This document shows positions 38,741 through 50,128 of a stretch of 64,000 nucleotides of DNA, piece by piece. Each line of letters opens with the position of its first letter. Position 1 is the first letter of the stretch. The notes beneath the pieces were generated by a model. It saw nothing but the letters and a program-made list of their open reading frames with translations, was not told where the DNA came from and searched no databases. The DNA comes from Nocardioides houyundeii (GTDB lineage Bacteria; Actinomycetota; Actinomycetes; Propionibacteriales; Nocardioidaceae). Made by a program: the position numbers and the translations under genes. The stretch covers positions 1,116,001 through 1,180,000 of the forward strand of contig NZ_CP025581.1 of the NCBI RefSeq assembly GCF_002865585.1. Reading direction: 5' to 3'.

Positions 38741-40750
38741 ACCCCGGCGCTGCCCCGACAGCCGCAGGAAGCCCAGCAGCACCTGGTGCAGCTCGTCGGC
38801 ACCCTCGATGCGCTCGGGAGCGGACTCCACCAGGTCGCACGGCGCGAGCAGGACGCCGCGATCCTGCCAGCCGCCCAGACCGCCGTGCGCGCCCACGAGC
38901 TCCTCGAAGGCCGCGACCTCGAGGGTGTCGGGGTCGAGCGAGCTGTTGACGTACAGGTCCGGGGCTTCTGGGCGGAGCACCGTGCGGGCCAGCACCCGAC
39001 GAGCGTGCTCGCCGAAGCCCTGCAAGGGATCGTCGCCGGCGACTGCGCCGGTGACGAGGTTGCACCGCCCGTGCCTGCCGTAGGCCCACGCCACGCCTTC
39101 GTCGTCGATCCCCGCGACGAAGCCCACTCCCGGGTGCTGGCAGAGCCCGGGCAGCAGGCCCGGCCAGCGCCGCGCGAGGCCATCGGTGCTGACCCGGACG
39201 TCGCCTGGCACGTAGAGGAGCCCCAGGTTGCCCGATCCCAGGACGACCAGGTGGTCCGGTGACCCCGCGGTGTCCTGGAGCTCGCGGTCCAGACGTTCCT
39301 GGGCCGGCGCCGCGAGACGCCCGGAGACTCCCTCGTCGCCCATGTCCTGCACCAGCGTCCGCGCCCTGCCCCAGCCCTCCTCGTCGGACTGGTAGGCGTG
39401 GACGTCCTCGACGATCAGCTGCGCGCAGACCGCCGACAGGTCGGTGCCGTACCGGTCGGCGAACGGCTGCCCCTGTGACTGGCCGTGGTCGGAGAGGACG
39501 ACGATCCGGTAGCCCCGGGAGGCCTGGGCGGCGAGCAGCTCCAGCTGCGCCAGCATCCGGTCCAGGCCCTCGAGCGAGGCCAGCGACTCGTGCCGGAAGA
39601 TCCCTGCGTGGTGGGCGATCTCGTCGTAGTCGACGTAGTCGGCGTAGATGACCTTCGTGCCCCGGAGCATCTCCTCAGCGATCAGAGCGGTGTTGAGGTC
39701 GCGGAGCAGGGCGTTCGTCACTGCACGCAGCAGCGCGAAGGTCCAGCTCCGCGGCACCCGGGGCTCCAGCCGCAGGCGCTTCTGCCGGCGAGCCTGCCAG
39801 CGCTCCTTGACCACCTCGCCGACCGTGCGGGTGAGGCTCCGGGCGAACCCGGTCGGTGTGAGCATGAACCACGCCAGGGCCCGCTTGGTCTGCCTGGACC
39901 CCCGGCTCTGGCTCGCCGTGCTCATGGTGAGCAGTGCGTTGGGTGCGTCCCCCGAGAACAGGTTGGAGATGGAGACGCCGTCCTCGCACAGGAGTCCTTC
40001 TCCGTTGCTCGCGCGCTCCTCGATGATCCGCGCGTCCGCGGGGTGGTTGGCGACCAGGACCCGGCCCAGCTCCCGGTCGTACCACCGGAATCCGGGGACG
40101 CCGGCGACGGTGCCGTGCAGGATGCCGAGCTGGCTGGCGGGGGTGGTGCAGGGCAGCTGGGCGGTCCACTCGCGCAACCGGTAGTCGCCCGAGGTCACCC
40201 AACGGCGGATCGTGGGCAGGCCACCGGCCTGCACCGCCCAGCGCAGCACCGGGAACGGCACGCCGTCCAGCTGGACGATGACGACACCGTCGACCTCGGG
40301 GTCCGGTATCGCCACGGCACGACTGCGCCGCGCCAGCGCGGTGGTCAACGACTCGTCGGTGCCGGCGCTCACCGCGTAGGCGACCAGCGTCCCACCGGCG
40401 GCGCTGATCCAGCTCGCCACGAAGGCGGCCTGGAAGGTCGCGGTGATCCCCGGCACCGTCATCATCGCGGCGTGCATGACCACTGCCTGGCTCACGAAGG
40501 CGACCGGCACCACCAGCAGCCAGCCGACGCGGACGGTCACCTCCACCAGGATCGGCCGCACCACCAGGCCGATGACCCCGCTGATGGCACTGACCGCGAG
40601 CAGGCTCCACACCGAATCGGCCGCGAAGTCAGACTCCAGCGCGTCCGCCAGCGCCAGGGTCAGGGTGGAGACCAGCCAGCCGAACAGCAGCCGTCCCAGG
40701 TCGGCGGCGGTGATCCGCGCTCGAGGAGCAGACCTGGCTTCGCTGGCCAT
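38000..40750 (-). CDS. Membrane phosphodiesterase, alkaline-phosphatase superfamily, with abnormal 3' end
   Basis: From the ATG at 40750 (GGGAGGCGGT ahead). Residues about 15-130 are four membrane helices resembling a phage-holin-type/PgpA-like unit. Then comes an alkaline-phosphatase-type domain: VVIVQLDGVPFPVL with a metal Asp, LPCTTPASQLGILHG with the nucleophile Thr, VIYADYVDYDEIAHHAG, and VVLSDHGQSQG. Homology seems to end at about 38760 (HQVLLGFLRLSGQR). The open frame then runs on, antisense to the MBL gene, to 38000. One missing base near 38765 would give a stop at 38652 instead. The true end is therefore uncertain; a protein of about 670-700 residues is expected. Confidence 0.75.
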   Translation of the reverse strand: MASEARSAPRARITAADLGRLLFGWLVSTLTLALADALESDFAADSVWSLLAVSAISGVIGLVVRPILVEVTVRVGWLLVVPVAFVSQAVVMHAAMMTVPGITATFQAAFVASWISAAGGTLVAYAVSAGTDESLTTALARRSRAVAIPDPEVDGVVIVQLDGVPFPVLRWAVQAGGLPTIRRWVTSGDYRLREWTAQLPCTTPASQLGILHGTVAGVPGFRWYDRELGRVLVANHPADARIIEERASNGEGLLCEDGVSISNLFSGDAPNALLTMSTASQSRGSRQTKRALAWFMLTPTGFARSLTRTVGEVVKERWQARRQKRLRLEPRVPRSWTFALLRAVTNALLRDLNTALIAEEMLRGTKVIYADYVDYDEIAHHAGIFRHESLASLEGLDRMLAQLELLAAQASRGYRIVVLSDHGQSQGQPFADRYGTDLSAVCAQLIVEDVHAYQSDEEGWGRARTLVQDMGDEGVSGRLAAPAQERLDRELQDTAGSPDHLVVLGSGNLGLLYVPGDVRVSTDGLARRWPGLLPGLCQHPGVGFVAGIDDEGVAWAYGRHGRCNLVTGAVAGDDPLQGFGEHARRVLARTVLRPEAPDLYVNSSLDPDTLEVAAFEELVGAHGGLGGWQDRGVLLAPCDLVESAPERIEGADELHQVLLGFLRLSGQRRGSGAAVGVQRPGPAGHQPDHPALGARSATADSNAPRGRSNQSPHEPSNGGWSVPQCTGSACRARTVAHARAACAGSMWLLDRRGPQPPIGTIATSNRSTPAISGSCAISSYRAVSPANHSVVRSERTRCPLASLGRCGRGLPWCTAGTRRTCTGPTSVQSSAPTPRSPCPQTQRALRLPVSTGTPGSLRSDLTSAWSRCRCESSTASVPAHWRGCGWGPRRRRTPLCRRSRGSVTRRTPARSITTVE

Positions 40751-40822
40751 ACCGCCTCCCGAGTCACTGCTCCCCAGCAGCGTACGGGCGCAGGTGAGTC
40801 CCGCACAGGGTCGTGCGACCGA

Positions 40823-40828
40823 TAGGAT
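40823..40828 (+). promoter_or_regulatory. -10 box of mec
   Basis: TAGGAT with seven bases to the GTG at 40836. Confidence 0.55.
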
Positions 40829-40835
40829 CCCCAGC

Positions 40836-41300
40836 GTGCTGACCATCGACCGGGCCATCCGCGACGCCATCGTCGCGCACGCCAAGCGGGACCATCCCGA
40901 CGAGGCCTGCGGCATCGTGGCCGGCCCCGAGGGCAGCGACACCCCGGTGCGGCTGGTCGAGATGGTCAACGCCGCGGGGAGCCCCACGTTCTACGAGTTC
41001 GACTCCACCGAGCTGCTCGCGCTCTACAAGCAGATGTGGGACGCCGACGAGGAGCCGGTGATCGTCTACCACTCCCACACCGCCACCGAGGCCTACCCCA
41101 GCCGGACCGACATCGGGCTGGCCAGCGAGCCCGGTGCCCACTACGTGCTCGTCAGCACGGCGGAGCACGGGAATAACGACGGCCCTGTGGAGTTCAGGTC
41201 TTACAGGATCGTGGACGGCGCCGTCACCGAGGAAGAGGTGCGCGTCCTCGACCCCACCAACACCGACCAAAACCCAGCAACGCCGAGGAGCAACGACTGA
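40836..41300 (+). CDS. mec: Mec-type JAMM metallopeptidase
   Basis: 154 residues from GTG. The JAMM/MPN+ zinc motif is complete: E23, then H79-S-H81-x7-S89-x2-D92 (VYHSHTATEAYPSRTDI). In mycobacteria Mec removes the newly made cysteine from the CysO-cysteine adduct. The same genes follow here: the stop overlaps the cysO ATG by one base, and cysM is two genes on. A TAGGAT box supports a leaderless transcript starting this operon. Confidence 0.93.
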   Translation: MLTIDRAIRDAIVAHAKRDHPDEACGIVAGPEGSDTPVRLVEMVNAAGSPTFYEFDSTELLALYKQMWDADEEPVIVYHSHTATEAYPSRTDIGLASEPGAHYVLVSTAEHGNNDGPVEFRSYRIVDGAVTEEEVRVLDPTNTDQNPATPRSND

Positions 41301-41572
41301 TGGCCATCGAGGTCCGGATCCCCACCATCCTGCGCACCTACACCGATGGAGCGAAGGCGGTCACCGGCGAGGGCGAGACGCTGTCGGCGCTCATCGAGAA
41401 CCTCGAGGCCAGCCACCCCGGCATCGCCGACCGGCTGCTCGACAACGGTGAGCTGCGTCGCTTCGTCAACGTCTACATCAACGACGAGGACGTCCGCTTC
41501 ATCGGCGGGCTCGAGGCCAAGCTGAGCGACGGCGACCAGGTCGTCGTGCTGCCCGCAGTCGCCGGGGGCTGA
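41300..41572 (+). CDS. cysO: Sulfur carrier CysO (MoaD/ThiS-like)
   Basis: 90 residues with a ubiquitin-like beta-grasp and the C-terminal AVAGG. The terminal Gly-Gly becomes a thiocarboxylate that donates sulfur to O-phosphoserine via CysM, leaving Cys on the carrier. It is preceded by mec with a 1-nt overlap. An MoeZ-type activator is not in the window. Confidence 0.92.
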   Translation: MAIEVRIPTILRTYTDGAKAVTGEGETLSALIENLEASHPGIADRLLDNGELRRFVNVYINDEDVRFIGGLEAKLSDGDQVVVLPAVAGG

Positions 41573-41577
41573 CCGGC

Positions 41578-42132
41578 GTGTCCGACCGTCGCACGTTCGT
41601 CCTCGTCGACGGGGAGAACATCGACGCGACGCTCGGCAACTCCCTGCTCGGACGCCGTCCCCTCCCCGAGGAGCGCCCCCGCTGGGAGCGGGTGACCGAC
41701 TACGCCGAGAACCTGTGGGACCAGCCGGTCACCGGGCTCTTCTTCCTCAACGCCAGCGGCGGGGGACTGCCGCAGACGTTCATCCAGGCGCTGCTGGCGA
41801 TGCGCTACCGTCCCATCCCGCTCTCCGGGGGACCGGACGAGAAGGTCGTCGACATCGGCATCCAGCGCACGCTGGACGCGCTGCTCGGCCGGGACGACGA
41901 CGTGCTGCTGGTCAGCCACGACGCGGACTTCGCCGACCACCTGGCCCCGCTGATCGACGGCGACCGGCGGGTCGGCGTGGTCGCCCTGCGCGAGTACGCC
42001 AGCAACCGCTTCGACGAGCTCGACCTGTCCTTCCACGACCTCGAGGACGACGTCGCCGCGTTCAACGTCCCGCTGCCTCGCGTGCGCGTCATCCAGCTCG
42101 CCGACTTCGACCCGAACCTCTTCCTGCGCTGA
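41578..42132 (+). CDS. NYN/PIN-like domain protein
   Basis: 184 residues from GTG five bases after cysO. The core VLVDGENIDATLGNSLLGRRP (acidic D/E/N triad), then KVVDIGIQRTLDALLGRDDDVLLVSHDADFADHLAPL, is the NYN domain, a PIN-like RNase fold with conserved Asp residues. Predicted role: metal-dependent ribonuclease. It sits between cysO and cysM, where I do not recall any gene in M. tuberculosis. Whether it takes part in cysteine synthesis is unknown. Confidence 0.85.
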   Translation: MSDRRTFVLVDGENIDATLGNSLLGRRPLPEERPRWERVTDYAENLWDQPVTGLFFLNASGGGLPQTFIQALLAMRYRPIPLSGGPDEKVVDIGIQRTLDALLGRDDDVLLVSHDADFADHLAPLIDGDRRVGVVALREYASNRFDELDLSFHDLEDDVAAFNVPLPRVRVIQLADFDPNLFLR

Positions 42133-43113
<981 letters not shown>

Positions 43114-43141
43114 TCGCCCTGCGGACGCCGGCCGCCGCGTC

Positions 43142-43147
43142 TAGAGT
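43142..43147 (+). promoter_or_regulatory. -10 box of DUF3152 gene
   Basis: TAGAGT with eight bases to the ATG at 43156. Confidence 0.5.
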
Positions 43148-43155
43148 CGGAACCC

Positions 43156-44106
43156 ATGAGGTCCCGCGTCCTGATGCTGCCGGTTGCCGCTCTGCTCTCC
43201 CTGCTGGTCGCGGTGGTCGTCGCGGGTTCGGGGATGCCCGCCTCCGGGGCCGCGACACCGGGTGCGCTGCCCACCCCGGAGCCCACCCCGACCCTGGTGC
43301 CCACGGAGGTGCCGACCCCGGTGCCCACCCAGAGCGTCACCCCGGTGCCGCTCACCGAGCTGGTCAACGTCCGTGCGCCCCGGGTGCGGGGTGAGGCGCG
43401 GTGGACCCGCACCTTGCGCGCCGTCCCCGGTGACTGGAACCCGCGGCGCACCCGGACCCGCTTCCAGTGGCTGCGCGAGGGGGAGCCGGTCCGCGGGGCG
43501 CGGGCCCGGCGCTACCGGATCCGGCCCGAGGACGTCGGCTCACGGCTCAGCGTCCGGGTCCGCGTCAAGGCGCCCGGGCTGGCCTGGACCGAGGCCGTCT
43601 CGGCGCCCACCGACCGGGTGCGCCACCGCGTCGGCGTACGTCGGGTGGTCACCTACGACGTCCAGACCCGCGGACGGGTGGTCGCGGACCTCAGGGCCTT
43701 CCAGGGCCTGGCCCAGGCGACGTACGACGACCCGCGCGGGTGGCGCAACGGCGGGGTGGCGTTCCGCCGGGTCGCCCACGGCGGCCAGTTCACCCTGGTG
43801 CTCGCCGAGGCAGCTCAGGTGGCCGCGTTCTCGCCGGTGTGCAGCAGCACCTGGAGCTGCCGGGTGGGGCGCTACGTGGTGATCAACCAGGACCGCTGGC
43901 AGCACGCGTCGCCGGCGTGGAACGCGGCCGGGCTGAGCCTGCGCGACTACCGGCACCTGGTGGTCAACCACGAGACCGGTCACTGGCTGGGTCGCGGCCA
44001 CCGGGGTTGTCCGGGGCGGGGCCAGCGGGCCCCGGTGATGATGCAGCAGTCCAAGGGGACCCAGGGGTGCACCTTCAACCCGTGGCCCACCCCCTCGGAG
44101 CTGTGA
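43156..44106 (+). CDS. Secreted DUF3152 protein, zinc-protease-like
   Basis: 316 residues. A signal peptide or anchor (about 8-30) is followed by a Pro/Thr-rich spacer with repeated P-T-P-E/V-P motifs, a beta-rich module (about 75-150), and the DUF3152 domain (RVVTYDVQTRGRV to the end). H272-ETG-H276-WLGRG-H282 is an HExxHxxGxxH zinc motif, and CSSTWSCRVGRYVVINQDRW contains a conserved Cys pair. Probably an extracellular metallopeptidase; the family has no established substrate that I know of. Confidence 0.88.
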   Translation: MRSRVLMLPVAALLSLLVAVVVAGSGMPASGAATPGALPTPEPTPTLVPTEVPTPVPTQSVTPVPLTELVNVRAPRVRGEARWTRTLRAVPGDWNPRRTRTRFQWLREGEPVRGARARRYRIRPEDVGSRLSVRVRVKAPGLAWTEAVSAPTDRVRHRVGVRRVVTYDVQTRGRVVADLRAFQGLAQATYDDPRGWRNGGVAFRRVAHGGQFTLVLAEAAQVAAFSPVCSSTWSCRVGRYVVINQDRWQHASPAWNAAGLSLRDYRHLVVNHETGHWLGRGHRGCPGRGQRAPVMMQQSKGTQGCTFNPWPTPSEL

Positions 44107-44130
44107 GGTCGTCCGGCGGGCTCGGCTCCG

Positions 44131-45228
44131 CTAGGGCGCGACGGGCGGGGTGACCTCGAGGTCCTGGCCCGCGTCGTGCTCGCTGCCGGGGACCGGGGGC
44201 AGGCCCAGCAGGTCCAACGACAGGTTGGCCAGCATGCCGTTGCGCACCGGCTGGCGCGCCGCTGCGTAGGAGGGCTGGCGGCGGCCCGGGTCGGCGTACG
44301 TCGGGTTGAGCTCGTAGAGGTCGGACCCGGCGGGCACGCCGGGTCCGCGGACCAGGAACGGGATCCGGTAGTTGGCCACGCTGGTGGCCACGCTGTGGCG
44401 CGCGCCCTTGCCCCCGTGGTCGGCGGTGACCAGCAGCGCCAGGTCCTGGCTCAGCGCCGGCGAGCGGTCCACGGCGCGCAGCACCCGGCCCACCAGGCGG
44501 TCCACCCGACGTACGGCGGCGAGGTAGCGCGGGCCCATGAACCCGTGCTTGTGGCCGGCGACGTCGGGCAGCGAGAGGTGCAGCATCCGGAAGGAGCGCT
44601 CCTGGGCGAGGTCGGCGATCAGCTCCGTGACCAGGACGCCGTTGCCCTCCTCGATGACGGTGTCCTTCAGGGCGAGGGGCCAGGACCGCTTCCAGAGCAG
44701 GAACTTGGTCTTGCTGGCGAAGAGGGCAGGCCGGCCCCCGGCGCGGTTCACCACGGTGAACACCGACTCCACCGGACGGCCCGAGGCCGCCTGCACCGTG
44801 GCGGGCCGCTTGCGGTCGTCGTTCCAGATGACGCCGTGGCCGCCGGTCCGGGCCGTGATCCGGCGGCCGGTGACCATGCCGGTGTGGTTGGGCAGGGTGA
44901 CCGTGAGCTCGACCTCGGTGCGCGCGTTCAGCGTGGACGCGCCCTCGTCCATGATGCGGTGCAGGTTCGGGGTCCCGGCCCGGCCCAGCCGGGTGAGCGC
45001 GTTGGGGTTCAGTCCGTCGATCGAGACGGCCAGGACCGTCGTGGCCTCGGCGTCGGACTCGACGGTGCGCGCGGCCGTGCCCCGGTCGGGCAGGTGCGAC
45101 CTGGTCGGGGTCGCGCCCGCGGTGCTGCCGAGGCCGGCGGTCAGGAGCAGCGCGGCGCCCAGGGCGGTCAGGCGGGCGGTGCGCGGGCGGCGATCGGCGG
45201 CGGAGCGGGAGACGGTGAGGAGGGTCAC
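44131..45228 (-). CDS. Secreted alkaline-phosphatase-superfamily phosphodiesterase (type I NPP-like)
   Basis: 365 residues from GTG with a signal peptide at about 10-38. The metal and nucleophile residues of the family are present: VLAVSIDGLNPNALTRLGRAGTPNLHRIMDEG (metal Asp), VELTVTLPNHTGMVTGR (nucleophile Thr), SLPDVAGHKHGF and VTADHGGKGARH. It is related to nucleotide pyrophosphatase/phosphodiesterases, releasing 5'-nucleotides or phospho-choline-type products; the substrate cannot be chosen. It converges with the DUF3152 gene, with only 24 bp between the stops. Confidence 0.86.
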   Translation of the reverse strand: MTLLTVSRSAADRRPRTARLTALGAALLLTAGLGSTAGATPTRSHLPDRGTAARTVESDAEATTVLAVSIDGLNPNALTRLGRAGTPNLHRIMDEGASTLNARTEVELTVTLPNHTGMVTGRRITARTGGHGVIWNDDRKRPATVQAASGRPVESVFTVVNRAGGRPALFASKTKFLLWKRSWPLALKDTVIEEGNGVLVTELIADLAQERSFRMLHLSLPDVAGHKHGFMGPRYLAAVRRVDRLVGRVLRAVDRSPALSQDLALLVTADHGGKGARHSVATSVANYRIPFLVRGPGVPAGSDLYELNPTYADPGRRQPSYAAARQPVRNGMLANLSLDLLGLPPVPGSEHDAGQDLEVTPPVAP

Positions 45229-45317
45229 TCGAGCAGGGTAGTCGGGTCCCGGTCGCGCTGTGACGGGGACGACTGTGATGTGGGTCCCGAGTGGGTGATT
45301 CGGCGACGGGGACGCCC

Positions 45318-45323
45318 TAGCCT
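45318..45323 (+). promoter_or_regulatory. -10 box of murI
   Basis: TAGCCT with eight bases to the GTG at 45332. Confidence 0.5.
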
Positions 45324-45331
45324 TGCTCCTT

Positions 45332-46147
45332 GTGCCTACCGAACCCTCCGTCGACGCGCCCATCGGCATCTTCGACTCCGGCTTCGGAGGACTGACCGTC
45401 GCGCGGTCGGTGATCGACCAGCTGCCGCACGAGTCGATCATCTACGTCGGTGACACCGCCCGGCAGCCCTATGGTCCCAAGCCGATCGGCGAGGTGCGCG
45501 AGTACGCCCTGGAGTGCCTGGACCACCTGGTCTCGCTCGGGGTCAAGGCACTGGTCATCGCCTGCAACTCTGCCTCGGCCGCGATGCTCCGCGACGCCCG
45601 CGAGCGCTACGACGTACCCGTGGTCGAGGTGATCTACCCGGCCACGCGGCGGGCGGTCGCAGCCAGCCGCACCGGACGGATCGGGGTCATCTGCACCCAG
45701 GCCACCGCCGACTCCATGGCCTACGACGACGCGTTCGCCGCCGCGCCGCACGTCTCGCTCTTCACCCAGTCCTGTCCGCGGTTCGTGGACTTCGTGGAGT
45801 CCGGGATCACCGGCGGCGACGAGCTGCTGCGGGTCGCGCACGGCTACCTCGACCCGCTGGTCTCCGAGGGCGTGGACACCCTGATCCTGGGCTGCACCCA
45901 CTACCCGCTGCTCACCGGCGTGATCTCCTACCTGATGGGCGGGCAGGTCACCCTGGTCAGCTCGGCGGAGGAGTGCGCCAAGGACGTCTACAAGATGCTG
46001 GTCACTCACGGCCTGATGCGCGACAGTGGCGAGGCTGCGTACACCTTCCTCACCACGGGTACTGCCAGTGAGTTCGAGACCATCGGACGGCGGTTCCTCG
46101 GCCCGGAGCTGCGCGCGGCACAACAGTTCGTCGGAGGGATGGCATGA
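45332..46147 (+). CDS. murI: Glutamate racemase
   Basis: 271 residues from the GTG at 45332; a TTG three codons upstream is in frame. It converts L-Glu to D-Glu for peptidoglycan. Opening [17 protein letters not shown], and the two catalytic cysteines C78 (IACNSASAA) and C188 (LGCTHYPLL), are intact. Length is normal. The stop overlaps the next ATG (ATGA), and the order murI, MBL phosphodiesterase, rph, rdgB follows the mycobacterial cluster, apart from an inserted ABC unit. Confidence 0.96.
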   Translation: MPTEPSVDAPIGIFDSGFGGLTVARSVIDQLPHESIIYVGDTARQPYGPKPIGEVREYALECLDHLVSLGVKALVIACNSASAAMLRDARERYDVPVVEVIYPATRRAVAASRTGRIGVICTQATADSMAYDDAFAAAPHVSLFTQSCPRFVDFVESGITGGDELLRVAHGYLDPLVSEGVDTLILGCTHYPLLTGVISYLMGGQVTLVSSAEECAKDVYKMLVTHGLMRDSGEAAYTFLTTGTASEFETIGRRFLGPELRAAQQFVGGMA

Positions 46148-46907
46148 GGCTCACAGTCGTCGGGTGCTCGGGGTCCTATCCGGGGCCGTACTCCCCGGCC
46201 AGCTGCTACCTGGTGGAGGCCGAGCACGACGGCCGCACCTGGCGGATCCTGCTCGACCTGGGCAACGGGTCGCTGGGCGTGCTGCACCGCTACGCCGACC
46301 CGCTCACCATCGACGCGGTGATGCTGACCCACCTGCACGCCGACCACTGCATGGACCTGTGCGGCTACCACGTGATGCGCAAGTACCACCCGCTGGGCGC
46401 CCAGCCCCGGATCCCGGTCTGGGGTCCCAGCGGCACCGCGGAGCGAATGGCTCGCGCCTACGACCTGCCGCTGGTCCCGGGCATGTCGGACGAGTTCGAC
46501 TTCCGCACCTGGGGGAGTCGATGCGCTTCGGGCCCTTCGAGGTGGAGGCGATCGCGGTCAAGCACCCGGTGGAGGCCTTCGCCCTGCGGGTCAGCGCCGA
46601 CGGTGCGGTGCTGGCCTACAGCGGCGACACCGGAGTCTGCGCGGGCCTGGACCGGGCAGCGTCCGGCGCCGACCTGTTCCTGGGGGAGGCATCCTTCCAG
46701 GAGGGGGCCGACAACCCGCCCGACCTGCACCTGACCGGCCGGGAGTGCGGTGAGGTGGCGACCCGGGCCGGGGTGCGCCGACTGGTGCTGACCCACGTGC
46801 CGCCCTGGCACGACCCGCAGGTCGCGCTCAACGAGGCCAAGCAGACCTACGCCGGTCCGTCCCAGCTGGCCCTGGCCGGCGACGTCTACGAGATCACCGC
46901 CGACTGA
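46144..46907 (+). pseudogene. MBL-fold cyclic-nucleotide phosphodiesterase (Rv1339-like), frameshifted
   Basis: [27 protein letters not shown] with the metal motif H63-x-H65-x-D67-H68 (THLHADHCMD). The frame breaks in the G5 run at 46511-46515. One added G gives FDFRTWGESMRFGPFEVEAIAVKHPVEAF and an intact remainder (LAYSGDTGVC, LFLGEASFQEG, RLVLTHVPPWHDP) to the stop at 46907. The span fits one lost base for about 254 residues. The M. tuberculosis counterpart in the same position, Rv1339, has been described as an atypical cAMP phosphodiesterase; the same function is inferred here. Confidence 0.85.
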
Positions 46908-46998
46908 GGCTCCCCGGCGGCTCGCAGGACCGGAGGACGGCACGCCGCCCTGGGGCAGGGTGACCGGCGCCACGCGCTGATACGGCAGGATGTCGCGC

Positions 46999-47913
46999 AT
47001 GATCTCTGTCCAAGGCCTCTCCAAGTCGTACGGCGACTTCACCGCCGTCGACGACGTGTCCTTCACCTGTGAGCCCGGTCGGGTCACGGGCTTCCTCGGT
47101 CCCAACGGTGCCGGCAAGACCACCACGATGCGAATGATGGTCGGGCTGACCAACCCGTCGAAGGGCACGACCTCCATCGGCGGCATGCGCTACGCCGACA
47201 TCCCCAACCCCGGCCGCCACGTCGGCGTCCTGCTGGACGCCTCGGCGCAGCACGCCGGGCGCACGGGGCGCGAGGTGCTCACCGTGGCGGCCCGCACCAT
47301 GGGCCTGCCGCAGTCCCGCGTCGAGGAGATGCTGGCGCTGGTGAGCCTGACGGAGTCGGAGTCCAAGCGCCGGGTGCGCAACTACTCCCTGGGCATGCGC
47401 CAGCGCCTCGGCATCGCCAGCGCGCTGCTCGGCAACCCCTCGGTGCTGATCCTGGACGAGCCGGCCAACGGACTGGACCCGGCGGGCATCCACTGGATGC
47501 GCGGCCTGCTGCGCAGCTATGCCGAGCGCGGCGGCACCGTGCTGCTCTCCAGCCACCTGCTCAACGAGGTGGAGCTGATCGCCGACGAGATGATCCTGAT
47601 CGGGCACGGCAAGATCGTGGCCCAGGGCGACAAGCGGACGCTGCTCGCCTCGGCGGGCGGCGGTGGCACCTTCGTGACCGGGCTGGACAACCAGCACCTC
47701 GGCGCCGCCCTGCAGGGCGCGGGTCTGGCCCACGTCGCCGCCGGCGACGGCTTCCGGGTCGACGTGGAGCCGGTGGTTGTGGGCCGGCTGGCAGCAGACC
47801 AGAAGATCGTCCTGACCGACCTCCGCGCGGTCGACGGCGGACTGGAGAAGCTCTTCCTGGAGCTCACCTCCGACACCCAGCGCGACCAGTTCTCGGAAGG
47901 AACCAAGGCATGA
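46999..47913 (+). CDS. ABC transporter ATP-binding protein (DrrA-like exporter)
   Basis: 304 residues from MISVQGLSKSYG, with AGGA eight bases upstream; an ATG three codons earlier is possible. Walker A GPNGAGKT (34-41), the modified signature NYSLGMRQRLGIA and Walker B VLILDEPANGLDP are present. The C-terminal extension is typical of ABC-2 export ATPases. Its partner permease overlaps by 4 nt. The substrate is unknown. It is inserted between the murI/phosphodiesterase genes and rph. Confidence 0.92.
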   Translation: MISVQGLSKSYGDFTAVDDVSFTCEPGRVTGFLGPNGAGKTTTMRMMVGLTNPSKGTTSIGGMRYADIPNPGRHVGVLLDASAQHAGRTGREVLTVAARTMGLPQSRVEEMLALVSLTESESKRRVRNYSLGMRQRLGIASALLGNPSVLILDEPANGLDPAGIHWMRGLLRSYAERGGTVLLSSHLLNEVELIADEMILIGHGKIVAQGDKRTLLASAGGGGTFVTGLDNQHLGAALQGAGLAHVAAGDGFRVDVEPVVVGRLAADQKIVLTDLRAVDGGLEKLFLELTSDTQRDQFSEGTKA

Positions 47914-48686
47914 GCGCCACCACCGCCTCCCACACCCTCGACGTCTCGGGCACGCGCCGGACCCCGTTCACCAGGCTGGTCTCGGTGGAGCTGCGCAAGA
48001 TGGCCGACACCCGGGCCGGCATCTGGCTGCTGGCCGCGATCGCGCTGATCACGGTCGCGATCATCCTGATCGTCTTCTTCAACACCGACCCGTCCGACCG
48101 CACCTTCTTCAACTTCATGGGTGCCACCTCCACCCCGCAGGGGTTCCTGCTCCCGGTGCTGGGGATCCTGCTGGTCACCAGCGAGTGGAACCAGCGCACC
48201 ACGCTGACCACGTTCACCCTGGAGCCGTCCCGGGTGCGCGTCATCGCGGCCAAGACGGTCGCGGCGACGATCTTCGGCCTCGGGGCCATCGTGGTGGCGT
48301 GCCTGATCGCGCTGGTGGCCGCCCTGGTGGGGGGAGCGAACGACGCCTTCCGCGACATCGCCGCCGACGACTTCGGCAAGTTCGCCATCCTGCAGCTGCT
48401 CGCGGTGCTCCAGGGGGTGGCCTTCGGCGTGCTGTTCCTCAACTCCGCGGCGGCGATCGTGGCCTACTTCGTGCTGCCCATCGCGTTCACCGTGGTCGCC
48501 CAGTTCTGGGGCACCCTCAACGAGATCGCCGCCTGGGTGGACCTCGGAACCGCCCAGGTGCCGCTGTTCAACGACGGTGGCATGACCGGCGAGGAGTGGG
48601 CCCAGCTGGGGTCGGTCACCCTGCTCTGGGTGGTGCTCCCGTTCGCGGTCGGCCTGTGGCGGGTGCTGCGCTCGGAGATGAAGTAG
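47910..48686 (+). CDS. ABC-2 type transporter permease
   Basis: 258 residues, ATG overlapping the ATPase stop. It has about six hydrophobic segments: one at about 38-58, then [31 protein letters not shown], the usual ABC-2 loop, and three further pairs. It forms an exporter with the upstream ATPase. No substrate is evident. Confidence 0.9.
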   Translation: MSATTASHTLDVSGTRRTPFTRLVSVELRKMADTRAGIWLLAAIALITVAIILIVFFNTDPSDRTFFNFMGATSTPQGFLLPVLGILLVTSEWNQRTTLTTFTLEPSRVRVIAAKTVAATIFGLGAIVVACLIALVAALVGGANDAFRDIAADDFGKFAILQLLAVLQGVAFGVLFLNSAAAIVAYFVLPIAFTVVAQFWGTLNEIAAWVDLGTAQVPLFNDGGMTGEEWAQLGSVTLLWVVLPFAVGLWRVLRSEMK

Positions 48687-48716
48687 CCCAGGGCTGCGGC
48701 TGTCGGCCCGGGCCCA

Positions 48717-48722
48717 TAGGGT
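48717..48722 (+). promoter_or_regulatory. -10 box of rph
   Basis: TAGGGT with seven bases to the ATG at 48730. Confidence 0.55.
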
Positions 48723-48729
48723 CGTGGGC

Positions 48730-49498
<769 letters not shown>

Positions 49499-49506
<8 letters not shown>

Positions 49507-50110
49507 GGTCTTCCTGGCCACCCGCAACGCCAAGAAGCTGCAGGAGATGCAGCGGATCCTGCGCGAGCACGTGCCGGACATCGTGGTGCTCGGTCTCGAC
49601 GACGTCCCGGCGTACGACGAGCCGGTGGAGGACGAGCCGACCTTCGAGGGCAACGCCCTGCTCAAGGCGCTCACCGCGGTCGCGGTCACCGGTCGTCCCT
49701 CGATCGCCGATGACAGCGGGCTGTGCGTGGACGCGCTCAACGGGATGCCCGGGGTGCTCTCCGCACGCTGGTCCGGGCCGCCCAAGAGCGACGAGCGCAA
49801 CAACGAGCTGCTGCTCGCCCAGCTCGAGGACGTGCCCGACGAGCGCCGGGGCGCCCACTTCGAGTGCGCGGTGGCGTTCTGCCTGCCCGGTGGCCCCGAG
49901 CACGTGGTGCGCGGCCGGATGGACGGTCGGATCATCCGCGAGGTCCGGGGAGCGGGCGGCTTCGGCTACGACGTGCTCTTCGTCGCCGACGAGCACGCGG
50001 ACGCCGGTCTCACCAGCGCCGAGCTCGACCCGGCCGAGAAGGACCGCATCTCCCACCGGGGCAAGGCGCTGCGGGCGCTGGCGCCCCTGGTGGCCAAGAC
50101 TCTCGGCTGA
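49499..50110 (+). CDS. rdgB: Non-canonical purine NTP pyrophosphatase (RdgB/HAM1)
   Basis: 203 residues from GTG. Removes dITP/XTP from the nucleotide pool. Conserved motifs: [64 protein letters not shown] and [11 protein letters not shown], covering the full length. It is the end of the rph-rdgB unit and converges with the BASS transporter gene with 18 bp between stops. Confidence 0.97.
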
Positions 50111-50128
50111 TCTCGCCGTCGGAGTCGC

